Source of the DNA: Puniceicoccus vermicola
GTDB lineage: Bacteria > Verrucomicrobiota > Verrucomicrobiia > Opitutales > Puniceicoccaceae
Assembly: GCF_014230055.1 (NCBI RefSeq)
Contig: NZ_JACHVA010000081.1
Coordinates: 27,883 to 91,882, forward strand
Reading direction: 5' to 3'
DNA length: 64,000 nucleotides
Below the pieces are notes generated by a model, which saw only the letters and a list, made by a program, of their open reading frames with translations, did not search any database and had not been told where the DNA came from. Positions 44,458 to 53,448 of this stretch are shown in pieces. A program made the position numbers and the translations under genes. Numbering within the stretch: position 1 is the stretch's first letter; the number at the start of each line of letters is the position of its first letter.

Positions 44458-46374
44458 TCAGTAGCTTCGCCCAGTCCGCTTCTCAAAGAAGTTGATGTAG
44501 GCTCGATTCAAGGCGCGATATCCACCCGGAGTCGGATAGTTTCCGGTAAAGTACCAGTCTCCCTGATTATTCGGAAGGGATTCGTGGAGGCTCGCGATAG
44601 TCTGGAAGACGATCCGCACTTCACCGTCCCACTCTGGAACGACTGGTGTCACGAGTTCTGAAATCTTCTTGGAAATCTGATCGTCGGAGAAGCAATCGTA
44701 GAGAGTCTTGACGTGATTCTTCATGTCCTCCGGACGGCTATCACGCTGTTTGACGCAGGCATGATACACTTCCTCGAGGAGATCGCTTTTGCCATTCTCC
44801 CTCAGCAACTCGACCATGGCCTGGAAGGCAATGAAGTTCCCGAGCTCGGACATATCGATCCCGTAGCAATCCGGATAGCGGATCTGAGGAGCCGTTGAAG
44901 CGATGAAAATCCGGGACGGCTTCAGCCTTGCAAGAATCTTGATGATCGAGCGCTTGAGGGTCGTACCCCGGACAATCGAGTCGTCGAGACACACGAGCGT
45001 ATCTCCCACGTTCACCGAGCCGTAGCTGATGTCGTACACGTGGGAAACCATTTCACTGCGCCCCTTCTCTTGGCTGATGAAGGTTCGAAGTTTGATATCC
45101 TTGTTGGCGACCTTCTCGGAACGCGGCCAGTTGGAGGTAATGAGCTCGTCGAGACAATCCTCAGTCAAGGTGCCTGCACGCATCCGCTCCATAATCGCCG
45201 CTTTCACTTCAGCGCGGCGATGACGCCGGAGCCCCTGCATCATCCCGTAGTAAGCGACCTCCGAGGTGTTCGGAATGTAGCTGAAAACGGTCTTGTCGAG
45301 ATCGTTGTCGATCGCTTCGAGGATCTTCGGAACGAGAGCCGAACCGAGCTTCTTCCGCTCGTCGTAAATCTCGATGTCATTACCCCGAGAGAAATAGATG
45401 CGCTCAAAGGAACAAGGAGAGAGCTTTTTCGGTTCGCGAATGCGTTCAACGGAGTGCTGACCGTCGAACTTCACAACCTCGACAGTGCCCGGCTCCACTT
45501 CACGGACTTCTTCCGCCGTTTTCTGGAAAACCGTCATCAGTGGCGCCCGCTCAGAGGCATAGGCAATCACTTCGTCATTCACGAGAGCGTACAAGGGGCG
45601 GATGCCCCAAGGATCGCGGACTACGAAAAGATCCCCATTTCCGATCAACCCTCCGATCGAGTAGCCACCGTCCCAATCCTGACTGGAATCCCTCAGGACC
45701 CGGGCCGGATCGAGGGCACGGGAAATCTTGTCGCTATTCTCAAGGCCGCCCAACCCTTCGTCATCACGGAAATGCCGATAGAGTCGGTTGTGCTCTTCGT
45801 CGAGATGATAGCCCAGCTCTTCGAGGATGGTTTGGGTATCAGTTCCAAAAATCGGATGTTGCCCCCGCGAAACGAGCCGTTCGTTGAGCTCGTTCGTGTT
45901 GGTCATGTTGAAGTTCCCCGCCAGAAGCAGGTTTCTCATCGGCCAGTTGCTCTTGCGAAAATAGGGGTGGCAAACCTTCTGGCTGTAGCCTCCTGAAGTT
46001 CCATACCGCAAATGGCCGAGCAGCAGTTCCGCGCCAAACTCGAAGTTCTTCTTCACCGTCTCGACGAACTCCGGGTGGATATTCCCCGATTTCACCTGGC
46101 GATCGTAGTCCCGCATCAAACTGCGGAAAATTCGGTCGAGCGAGTTGGATTTCACGCTGCGCGCCCGGAAGACATAGGGTTGCCCTGCTTCCATATCGAG
46201 CTTTACGGCGCCAACACCGGCTCCGTCCTGGCCCCGGTTATGCTGCTTCTCCATGAGCAGGAAGAGGCGGAAAAATCCCCACAGCGGGGTCCCATATTTC
46301 TCCGCATAATACTCCAGAGGTTTCCGCAGACGCACTACCGCCAATCCGCACTCATGCTTGATCGCATCACTCAT
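44458..46374 (-). CDS. Long amidophosphoribosyltransferase-like enzyme (class II glutamine amidotransferase plus PRTase)
   Basis: This 638-residue protein has a class II amidotransferase head whose nucleophile would be Cys9 (HECGLAVVRL) after removal of a short propeptide. It has KQHNRGQDGAGVG, LGHLRYGTSG and the downstream PRPP-binding loop VCLDDSIVRGTT. The family is related to PurF but about 150 residues longer. I chose ATG 46374; an in-frame longer start at 46533 adds a tail with no similarity. Whether it makes phosphoribosylamine or serves another pathway is unproven, so no symbol is given. The histidine kinase lies upstream on the same strand. Confidence 0.85.
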   Translation of the reverse strand: MSDAIKHECGLAVVRLRKPLEYYAEKYGTPLWGFFRLFLLMEKQHNRGQDGAGVGAVKLDMEAGQPYVFRARSVKSNSLDRIFRSLMRDYDRQVKSGNIHPEFVETVKKNFEFGAELLLGHLRYGTSGGYSQKVCHPYFRKSNWPMRNLLLAGNFNMTNTNELNERLVSRGQHPIFGTDTQTILEELGYHLDEEHNRLYRHFRDDEGLGGLENSDKISRALDPARVLRDSSQDWDGGYSIGGLIGNGDLFVVRDPWGIRPLYALVNDEVIAYASERAPLMTVFQKTAEEVREVEPGTVEVVKFDGQHSVERIREPKKLSPCSFERIYFSRGNDIEIYDERKKLGSALVPKILEAIDNDLDKTVFSYIPNTSEVAYYGMMQGLRRHRRAEVKAAIMERMRAGTLTEDCLDELITSNWPRSEKVANKDIKLRTFISQEKGRSEMVSHVYDISYGSVNVGDTLVCLDDSIVRGTTLKRSIIKILARLKPSRIFIASTAPQIRYPDCYGIDMSELGNFIAFQAMVELLRENGKSDLLEEVYHACVKQRDSRPEDMKNHVKTLYDCFSDDQISKKISELVTPVVPEWDGEVRIVFQTIASLHESLPNNQGDWYFTGNYPTPGGYRALNRAYINFFEKRTGRSY

Positions 46375-46539
46375 TGTCGTTCCCCACTTCGGTGAAAGAA
46401 TCTTCTCGCGTCCATCTGCAAACCCATCTCTTCCGGAAAAACGGCAATTATCTCGGATCGCAAGTACGGATGGCAATCTTATACCGAAATCAAAGCCGAT
46501 TTGAGCAGTAGACTCGAACCGATTTGAGCGCAAAGCCCC

Positions 46540-47796
46540 TCACATTCCGGGATTTTCTTGCGTAATCTGCCGAGGATTTTTGGGGAGCTCGACCAGAAAA
46601 GTTGAGCCCCGTTGGTTCGGTCCCTCACGAAGGCTGATTTCCCCGCCGTGGGCCTCGCAGACACGACGACAAAAGGTCAAACCGAGTCCGATAGACCGGG
46701 ATGATGCCACCTTGCCGACAAAGAATTTTCCGAAGATCGTGTCCCTCTCCTCCACCGCGACGCCGGGTCCAGAATCCGTAATCCTGAAGGCAATCGTTTC
46801 TCCCTCGTCTTTTGCAGAAACCGAAAAACTGACGTTACCCCCCGGGGGAGTAAACTTGAGGGCATTGATGAGAAGATTCTGGAGCACCCGTTTCAGCAAG
46901 CGCCGATCCCCGTTCCACTGATCCGGGCAATCTTCTTGATCCCAGCAAATTTCAATCGACCGCGAACGCGCCAAAAGCTCGGTCTGCCGCTCGATCTCCC
47001 GCAGAAGCGGGTCCACATCAAAGGTCCCAATCGCGAGGGGCACACGGGTGTTCTGGATCTTGTTCGACTCTAAAATATCTCCGATCAAATCCATCATCTG
47101 CTCGCAGCTTTCTCCGACCACGGAGAGAATTTCCTCATCCTCTTCCGGACGATCATCATCCGCCCTCAGCAAATCCAGACCACCCTGAATTCCCGCCAGG
47201 GGATTCCGCAAATCATGGATAATCATGTGCACCATCTCATCATTGTGGGCATGAGCCTTCTCCAGCTCCTCGACTGTCCCTCTCAGCTTCAAGGTGTGCC
47301 GCCGCAACTCGATTTCAGAACACACCGCCCCCCGCAAGTCTTCCATGAATAGGACTTCGTCCTCTTTCCATTTCCTGGGCTCTCCATCAATGACGCAGAA
47401 AGATCCGAGAATATTCCCCCGACTGGATACGATGGGCACTCCCAAATACGCCTCCACCCCAAGATCCGACACTGCCAAATTTTCACACACTCTCGGATCA
47501 TTCTTCGCATCCGTGACGAGGAGCGGCTTCCCCGTCTTCACCACATGCTGGCAAAACGAGTGCGATAGCGGGGTCTCGCCTTTGGCGGCAACCTCTTCGG
47601 GCAACCCGACGCTGCCAACGAAATGCTGCCGATCATCTGTCACAAGGCTGACCAAAGACACAGGAACCTTCAGCATCCGCGCAGCGAGGCGAATGAATCG
47701 CTGAAAAGACGAGTCATCCAAAACGTCCAACAGACCCGTCTCATTGAGATCGGCTAGACGATGGGGCGCGTCAAGTTTCTGACCTTCATTAAGCAA
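46540..47796 (-). CDS. GAF-domain sensor histidine kinase
   Basis: The 418-residue protein has a GAF domain (about 35-170) with HSFCQHVVKTGKPLLVTDA and YLGVPI. A HisKA helix follows with phospho-acceptor His in MIIHDLRNPLAG near residue 197, then the ATPase motifs NLLINALKFTPPGG, ITDSGPGVAVEER and GLGLTFCRRVCEAHGG. No transmembrane helix is present, so it senses in the cytoplasm. The start is probably TTG at 47796; no ATG precedes the GAF domain. No response regulator is adjacent. 74 bases separate it from the glycan operon end. Confidence 0.9.
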   Translation of the reverse strand: MLNEGQKLDAPHRLADLNETGLLDVLDDSSFQRFIRLAARMLKVPVSLVSLVTDDRQHFVGSVGLPEEVAAKGETPLSHSFCQHVVKTGKPLLVTDAKNDPRVCENLAVSDLGVEAYLGVPIVSSRGNILGSFCVIDGEPRKWKEDEVLFMEDLRGAVCSEIELRRHTLKLRGTVEELEKAHAHNDEMVHMIIHDLRNPLAGIQGGLDLLRADDDRPEEDEEILSVVGESCEQMMDLIGDILESNKIQNTRVPLAIGTFDVDPLLREIERQTELLARSRSIEICWDQEDCPDQWNGDRRLLKRVLQNLLINALKFTPPGGNVSFSVSAKDEGETIAFRITDSGPGVAVEERDTIFGKFFVGKVASSRSIGLGLTFCRRVCEAHGGEISLREGPNQRGSTFLVELPKNPRQITQENPGM

Positions 47797-47870
47797 CGCC
47801 AGAAGATAAAATCGAATTTTCCTCAGGTCAAATCAGGAAGACCTCTAACAGAGCAGATCAGCCCCGATCT

Positions 47871-48995
47871 CTACCACTTTCCGATTAAATTTCGGTAAAA
47901 GCGTGTGAGTCGGTCAACGGCGCCCCGCACATCCCACTCGTTCGAGTCTACAAACGCTTGCTGCCCCAGTGTCTTTTGGCGTTCGGGATCCGCGAGAACG
48001 GAGACCATCGCTTGCGCCAAAGAGTCGACCTCTCCCGGTTCGACGAGGAGTCCGTTCTCCCCATTTCGAATAGCCTGCGGCACCAGGCCGACCGGTGTCG
48101 AGACGATCGCCCGGGACAATCGCATCGCCTCGAACAGCGTGATCGGCCCCCCTTCGTAAAAAGAGGGAATGACAAAGAGATTTCCCATCGCGATCCAAGG
48201 CCGAACATCTTTCTGGAAACCGACCAAGTGCACGCGATCCGACAGGCCTGCCTCGGTCGCCGCTTTCTCCACGGTCGAGCGCTCCGGTCCTTCGCCGACA
48301 ATCACGAGACTCACGTCATCTCGGCTCGCAGCAATTCGCGCAAATGCCTCGACGAGCGTCCCCAACCCTTTTTGCGGAGCGAGTCGCCCCGCTGTCACTA
48401 TCACCTTCGCCCCTGCGGGCACTCCTGCCTCCCGCCGAGCCGCAGCGATCTCCTCCGGGGAGGGAGCCGAAAACTCGTCAAAGGGAATCCCGTAGAAGAA
48501 GGTCTCCAAACCGCGCGCTGGCACCCGACGCTCTTCAACCATGAACTGGGCCACGGCCGGCGAGATCGCCAACGATGAATCTGTGATCCCGGAGAGAAGC
48601 GAGTCCGCCCACTCCTGATAAATCGGCTGGCTCGGAAAGACGACATGCTCGTGGACGACATTCGGCCGCGAGATGATCCGGGAGGCGATCCGACCAAAGT
48701 TGGTCGAGGCATACCCGTGAAGATGCAAAACGTCCGCCTGATAAGCCAAGGCCTCGCGGCACAATACCGGGACCGTCCGCAGGTCAAACTTTCCCAGTTT
48801 CACAAATCGCAGGTCGATTCCCCGCTTTTCGAAAAATCCGGCGGCTTCTTCCTCGCGGCCTCGAAGACTCAGAATGCGGAATGAGACTTGTTTCGGATCG
48901 ATCCGCGAAGCCCACCACTCCAGAGCCCGAGCGATCCCGTGAATACCGGAGCCATCGACGCTCAGTTTATCAATAATGTGGAGAACCCGGATCAT
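47871..48995 (-). CDS. Family 4-type glycosyltransferase
   Basis: The 374-residue GT-B enzyme has N-terminal GIHGIARALEWW, a VHEHVVFPSQP segment, TAGRLAPQKGLGTLVEAFA, HLVGFQKDVRPWI and the nucleotide-sugar motif PSFYEGGPITLFEAMRLSRAI, where Glu-x7-Glu positions fit GT4. It transfers a sugar from a nucleotide donor in the cytoplasm. It is the last gene of the seven-gene glycan operon and starts in an ATGA overlap with the flippase. Donor and acceptor are unknown. Confidence 0.9.
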   Translation of the reverse strand: MIRVLHIIDKLSVDGSGIHGIARALEWWASRIDPKQVSFRILSLRGREEEAAGFFEKRGIDLRFVKLGKFDLRTVPVLCREALAYQADVLHLHGYASTNFGRIASRIISRPNVVHEHVVFPSQPIYQEWADSLLSGITDSSLAISPAVAQFMVEERRVPARGLETFFYGIPFDEFSAPSPEEIAAARREAGVPAGAKVIVTAGRLAPQKGLGTLVEAFARIAASRDDVSLVIVGEGPERSTVEKAATEAGLSDRVHLVGFQKDVRPWIAMGNLFVIPSFYEGGPITLFEAMRLSRAIVSTPVGLVPQAIRNGENGLLVEPGEVDSLAQAMVSVLADPERQKTLGQQAFVDSNEWDVRGAVDRLTRFYRNLIGKW

Positions 48996-50509
48996 GCTCT
49001 CTTCAAAACGCGGGCAATAATGCCGCCGATCAACGCTTTTTCCTCAGTGCCGAGGAGGAAAACCCAAACCAGCGGCACGAGAAGGATAATCAGCACACTG
49101 CCCAACAGCATACCCATCCCCGAATCCGGAAGAAAGACCATCCCGATGAGCACACTCAACGCCCCGGCAAACGAGAGGACCAATCGAGTCATCCGCCCCT
49201 CCATCCCAGGCATTCTCCGGCGGGCCAAATACACCATAATCCCCAGATCGAGCATTCCCCGGATCGCCCATGCGATCGCAGCCCCAACGACTCCACCCAG
49301 GCTGATCCCCACCCAGGCGAGCAAAATGTAGACGGGCAACTCGCTCAAATGCGCCAACGCCGTATGGGCAGGCTTCCCCGAAGCTTGGATGAGAAACTGG
49401 GGGACATAGGCCAAACTGAGGGCCACAATCCCGACAGCCAACCATCGCAGGACCGGCCCACTATTCACCCGAAAATCCTCTCCCAGCCACAGCCCCAATG
49501 CCCATGGTCCGAAAACGATCAACAAGGCCGCCCCGCCCCAAAGCAGCGCGGTCAGCAGATACATGCATTGGGAAAAGAGGTCTTCGACGCCTTCCTTTCC
49601 TCCGGCAAATCGCATCGTCAGATTTGGGAAAAGCACCGTGACCAGAGATCTCGGAACCACTAGCAGCCGAACAATCAACTCCGCTGGCGTCACATAGTAC
49701 GCCACCGCTGTCAGGCCCCGCATACTCCCGAGAAAAAATCGATCCCCGTGGATCATGAGGGGCTGGATGATATTCGTAATCGTCATCCACCCACCAAAAC
49801 GAAACATTTTCTTCGCGTAAGCGCCGCTAGGGCGCGGGATGAATCCACTGTCTACCTTGCGCCGACAATAATAGAAAAACGCGATCGCCTCCGCCAAACG
49901 ACCGACGCCCATGGCGATGACTACCGCCACCATCGAATTCGTAAACGGCAACACGGCCAGCGGAGCCAGGAAGTAGGATGCGCCGGTCGGGATCCGAATG
50001 AGATTGATGAGGCGAAACTCTTGATACGCCTCAAGGGTCGCGATCAGACAGGGCGTGATCATGACAAAAGGAACAATCCACGGAACCACTCGGAAAGCGA
50101 GAACCACCTCTTCCTCCAGCTCCGGCCCCACCTTCAGGACCGAGTGCGCAAACCACTCCCCGAGAAAGAAGGCCACACCGGCAAAGACCAACCCGAGAAC
50201 CCCGATTAATGAGATGCCGGTCCAAAATACGGTGGAGGTCTTCGACGAATCTCCCCTCCCCCGCTGGTCGGCAATAAAATACGCCTGCGCCTGCCCCAGC
50301 CCCATGTCGAAGACACTCATGTAGCCAATGACCAAGCCGATGATTCCCAAGAGACCAAACCGCTCTTTCCCCAAATGCTCGACGAGCAGAGGAATCGAAA
50401 CGAGGGCCAGAACCAAGGGAAGCGTCAGCCCTGCAAAATTCCAAAGACTCTGTCCGGCGACGGTTTTCAGATCTCCAGGATCTGTGTTCTTCTCCGCTTC
50501 CCCGCTCAT
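48992..50509 (-). CDS. Wzx-like polysaccharide flippase (MOP superfamily)
   Basis: The 505-residue protein (ATG 50509, overlapping the upstream stop) has 12-14 membrane helices, the opening DLKTVAGQSLWNFAGLTLPLVLALVS and typical MOP segments such as GLVIGYMSVFDMGLGQAQA. Such flippases move polyprenyl-linked oligosaccharides across the inner membrane. A longer start at 50527 is not supported. Its neighbours, two GT4 enzymes and a UbiA-type enzyme, fit a lipid-linked glycan pathway. Confidence 0.87.
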   Translation of the reverse strand: MSGEAEKNTDPGDLKTVAGQSLWNFAGLTLPLVLALVSIPLLVEHLGKERFGLLGIIGLVIGYMSVFDMGLGQAQAYFIADQRGRGDSSKTSTVFWTGISLIGVLGLVFAGVAFFLGEWFAHSVLKVGPELEEEVVLAFRVVPWIVPFVMITPCLIATLEAYQEFRLINLIRIPTGASYFLAPLAVLPFTNSMVAVVIAMGVGRLAEAIAFFYYCRRKVDSGFIPRPSGAYAKKMFRFGGWMTITNIIQPLMIHGDRFFLGSMRGLTAVAYYVTPAELIVRLLVVPRSLVTVLFPNLTMRFAGGKEGVEDLFSQCMYLLTALLWGGAALLIVFGPWALGLWLGEDFRVNSGPVLRWLAVGIVALSLAYVPQFLIQASGKPAHTALAHLSELPVYILLAWVGISLGGVVGAAIAWAIRGMLDLGIMVYLARRRMPGMEGRMTRLVLSFAGALSVLIGMVFLPDSGMGMLLGSVLIILLVPLVWVFLLGTEEKALIGGIIARVLKRA

Positions 50510-51738
50510 GATCTGGCCTCTTTGCACAATTGCTCAAACCATTGCAGGTGGCGATCCGCGACCGCCGTAAAAGAATACTCAGCCATCACCCGGGCCCGGG
50601 CTTGCTCGCCAATCTTATCTCTCAACGCTGAATTCCCGGCCAGTTTTTTCATGGCTTCGCAAATCGCCGTCACATCCCCGACGGGAACCCGCACCCCGGC
50701 AACGCCGTCTGGGACGGTCTCCGCCAACGCTCCTGCCGGTGTACAAATCACGGGTAGACCACAGGCATTCGCCTCCAAAGGGGCGAGCCCGAAAGACTCT
50801 GCCTCCGAGGGAAAAACAAAAACATCCGCAGCTTTCAGCCAGCGTTCGACGTCTTGGCGATAACCGGTGAACCGAACCCGATCCGACAACCCTTCGTCCT
50901 CCACCCGCCGGATCAGAGCCGCCTCTTCTGAGAGGAACTGCCCCCCCCCTGATCCAACTAAAACCAGCAAGCCTTCTCCGCCACCATCCACGTATTGGCG
51001 CCATGCAGACAAGAGATCCGGCAAGCCCTTCCCTCGATTCAGCTTCCCCGAATAGAGAAAAACCGGCTCCTCCGGAAAATCGAATTCTTCCCGCAAGCGA
51101 CTCTTCTCTCCCACGACAGGAGGGCTGAACCGTTCCGTGTCGATGCCATTCGGGATCTGCTCGATTCGGGAGTCCTGCACTCCGGCATTTTGATATTCCT
51201 CAGTGACAACCGAGGAGATCGCCAAAAAATGCCCGTCGCGGATCAATCGCCGATTGCGCCAGGCGATCACCGGACGAAAGAGAATCTTCAACATCCGGCT
51301 TTCTCCCCGGCCCGGACGACCCCACACGAAATCGCCCGACATCTCCCCGAGCACTTCAGCCCGGAGAACAATCGGCACCCCACTTTTCTTCGCAGCCCCA
51401 GTCAGGGGCCAGCCCAGCACCCGGAATCCACAGAGATAAACGAGGTCAAAATCTGCGGATCGCTTTTTCCACTCCCGCAACAAATCGGGGATGAAACGGT
51501 ATTTCCCCCAACGCGGACTTCCGGGCGATCCGATGCGGACGACGTCCACTCCCGGGTCGAGGGTTTCTTGCTCCAGCAATTCCGCCCGCGCCCGTCGTGT
51601 CAGGACCGTCACTGTGGCACCCGCACGAACGAGAGCTCCTGCCAAATCGCGGGCATGTGTCTCCGCCCCTCCCACGATAGGAGGAAAGAGGTCAATCACG
51701 AGGGCGACCCGAACGCCGGAGAGATTCGAATCCGTCAT
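50506..51738 (-). CDS. Family 4-type glycosyltransferase
   Basis: From ATG 51738 the protein is 410 residues, with LVIDLFPPIVGGAETHARDLAG at the start, YSGKLNRGKGLPDLLSAW, FTGYRQDVERWLKAADVFV and PSEAESFGLAPLEANACGLPV. All are standard GT4 features. The ATG overlaps the HAD stop and its own stop overlaps the flippase start, so three genes are chained. A 30-codon longer in-frame start at 51828 would lie deep in the HAD gene and was rejected. Sugar donor unknown. Confidence 0.9.
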   Translation of the reverse strand: MTDSNLSGVRVALVIDLFPPIVGGAETHARDLAGALVRAGATVTVLTRRARAELLEQETLDPGVDVVRIGSPGSPRWGKYRFIPDLLREWKKRSADFDLVYLCGFRVLGWPLTGAAKKSGVPIVLRAEVLGEMSGDFVWGRPGRGESRMLKILFRPVIAWRNRRLIRDGHFLAISSVVTEEYQNAGVQDSRIEQIPNGIDTERFSPPVVGEKSRLREEFDFPEEPVFLYSGKLNRGKGLPDLLSAWRQYVDGGGEGLLVLVGSGGGQFLSEEAALIRRVEDEGLSDRVRFTGYRQDVERWLKAADVFVFPSEAESFGLAPLEANACGLPVICTPAGALAETVPDGVAGVRVPVGDVTAICEAMKKLAGNSALRDKIGEQARARVMAEYSFTAVADRHLQWFEQLCKEARS

Positions 51739-52439
51739 GCGTTTAAAGCCTTCTGTAGAAATTCCGGAAGCAAATGCCGCGCGGGAGGAAACGACGAGAC
51801 TGCCCCCGCCTCCGATGGGCTCACCCATAAAAACTCCAGCCCGGCGGCCTCGGCACAGGGCTGGTCCCGATCTTTGCGATCCCCGACAAACAGAGCTCTT
51901 TCCGGCTGCACTCCAAGCCGATCCAAAGCCACATGGATTCCCTTCGGATTTGGTTTAAAAGCATCCACGTCTGGATCCGTGGAGGCAACCACGGCATCAA
52001 ACTGCAGATCCAGGGCCGCTAGTTTGTCCGCCGCCGGATACTCCGAGTAGACTCCCAAACGCACCCCTTTCGATCGCAATTCATCCAACCACACTTCGAT
52101 TCCAGGCACCCGATGACGCCGCAAATGGCGAAGCGGTTTCTCGTAAATCCAAAGCCGTACCGCCTCCTCGACGCGAGCGGCGGTCAGGCCCATAGCCTCC
52201 GCCGTCAGCCGATATTGCGCTTCCTGGAATCCCGATTGCACCCGCTCGCCCAGCCTTTCCCGGTCTTCGCGGAAACGCTTGAGGATGCGTAAATCGAGCC
52301 GAGTCTGCGATGAGCGTAAGGCGGAGAAGAGAAGCTCGAACAACATCCGGCGCCGAAGTTCCTTCTGCCAATAGAGAGTGCCGTCGACATCAAAAATCAC
52401 TGCAGTTGGCGCTGCCGACCTGTGTCCCTCATTCATCAT
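51735..52439 (-). CDS. HAD-family phosphatase
   Basis: The 234-residue protein has HAD motif I VIFDVDGTLYW (nucleophile Asp and DxD), motif II VYSEYP region, and motif III/IV with KPNPKGIHVALDRLG and FVGDRKDRDQPCAEAAG. A long helical cap lies at about 30-110. It is 39 bases after the UbiA-type gene; UbiA-type phosphoribosyltransferases are often fused or paired with a phosphatase, so it may dephosphorylate the prenyl-phosphoribose product. That is inference. The start is ATG 52439 or 52436. Confidence 0.85.
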   Translation of the reverse strand: MMNEGHRSAAPTAVIFDVDGTLYWQKELRRRMLFELLFSALRSSQTRLDLRILKRFREDRERLGERVQSGFQEAQYRLTAEAMGLTAARVEEAVRLWIYEKPLRHLRRHRVPGIEVWLDELRSKGVRLGVYSEYPAADKLAALDLQFDAVVASTDPDVDAFKPNPKGIHVALDRLGVQPERALFVGDRKDRDQPCAEAAGLEFLWVSPSEAGAVSSFPPARHLLPEFLQKALNA

Positions 52440-52478
52440 GTTCCAGAGTCGGGACCTTGTTCCGCAAGCCTTTCGTAA

Positions 52479-53417
52479 TCAACCCCCAACCGTTGGGAGC
52501 TGAATGAATTTCTCTTCGAGGAAGATTGAAAGCGAGGGGATATCCACCACGAAGAGGAAGATGATCAGCAGGCAGACAAAAACTGTGTAGAGAACGAACC
52601 ACTTCCGCTTGTACATTTCCTCCGGATTCTCCGCGACGCCGTCCTGCTTCAGCCCGTACCAGAGATACCATGTGAAGAGCACCGCGACAAAAGGGAAGAT
52701 GAGGAGAAACTCGATACGGTATTTAATGAGGAAGACCCCGAGAAAGAGGGTCGAGTTCATCGCGTAAAAAAAGCTCGAGAGGAGAAGGATGTTCTTCGTG
52801 TATTTCTGAAATGATCGGCGATAGAGCCCCGCCCGCTCCGGATCGTCGATGCTGCTGTATTCCGAGTAGCGCTTCACTGCCATCAGAAAGGCACCCCCAA
52901 ACCAATAAGCCAGCAGCACACTGGAGGGAGGCAGGATGTCTTTCGCCACAATCGCCCATCCCAAAACCAGACGAATCGGGTTATTGATCGACTCCGAAAG
53001 CACATCGACAATCACCCGCTCCTTCAGCCGGAAGGGCCTCACATTGTAGAGGAACCCCATGAAGAGGAAGAAGATGGAAACGATGAAAAAGAGCTTCCCG
53101 AGGTAAAATGCGATCCCGAGTCCGATCAGACCGAAAGCCAGATACTCAAGAATGACCCACTTCGCCTCGATCTTCCCCTGAACGCTCGGCCGCTGACTCT
53201 TGATCGGGTGAAACCGGTCAAACTCTGCGTCCAGAAACTCGTTGATCACATAATTCGCCGAAGCCAGCAGACAGGTCGCCACCACCCCGAGGATGAAATG
53301 GATGAAAAAAGTTCCAGTCAGCTCCCCGACAAATAATAGGGCAAGCCCGGTGCCGGGAAGCATGAAGATGTTCTTGAACCAGTGGTCAGGTCGAGCGATG
53401 CGCAAATAGGGATTCAT
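52479..53417 (-). CDS. UbiA-superfamily prenyltransferase, DPPR-synthase-like
   Basis: The 312-residue membrane enzyme has about eight helices. The first Asp-rich motif is NEFLDAEFDRFHPIKSQRP and the second is in VIVDVLSESINNPIRL. The HPxKxxRP version marks the group that attaches phosphoribose to decaprenyl phosphate rather than aromatic substrates. Polyprenyl-phospho-ribose then feeds arabinose or ribose onto surface glycans. It sits between a large GT-C-like gene (31 bases) and the HAD gene (39 bases). True substrate not proven. Confidence 0.85.
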   Translation of the reverse strand: MNPYLRIARPDHWFKNIFMLPGTGLALLFVGELTGTFFIHFILGVVATCLLASANYVINEFLDAEFDRFHPIKSQRPSVQGKIEAKWVILEYLAFGLIGLGIAFYLGKLFFIVSIFFLFMGFLYNVRPFRLKERVIVDVLSESINNPIRLVLGWAIVAKDILPPSSVLLAYWFGGAFLMAVKRYSEYSSIDDPERAGLYRRSFQKYTKNILLLSSFFYAMNSTLFLGVFLIKYRIEFLLIFPFVAVLFTWYLWYGLKQDGVAENPEEMYKRKWFVLYTVFVCLLIIFLFVVDIPSLSIFLEEKFIQLPTVGG

Positions 53418-53448
53418 CGAAATAAAAAAGAGTTAAACGGGGATTCCC

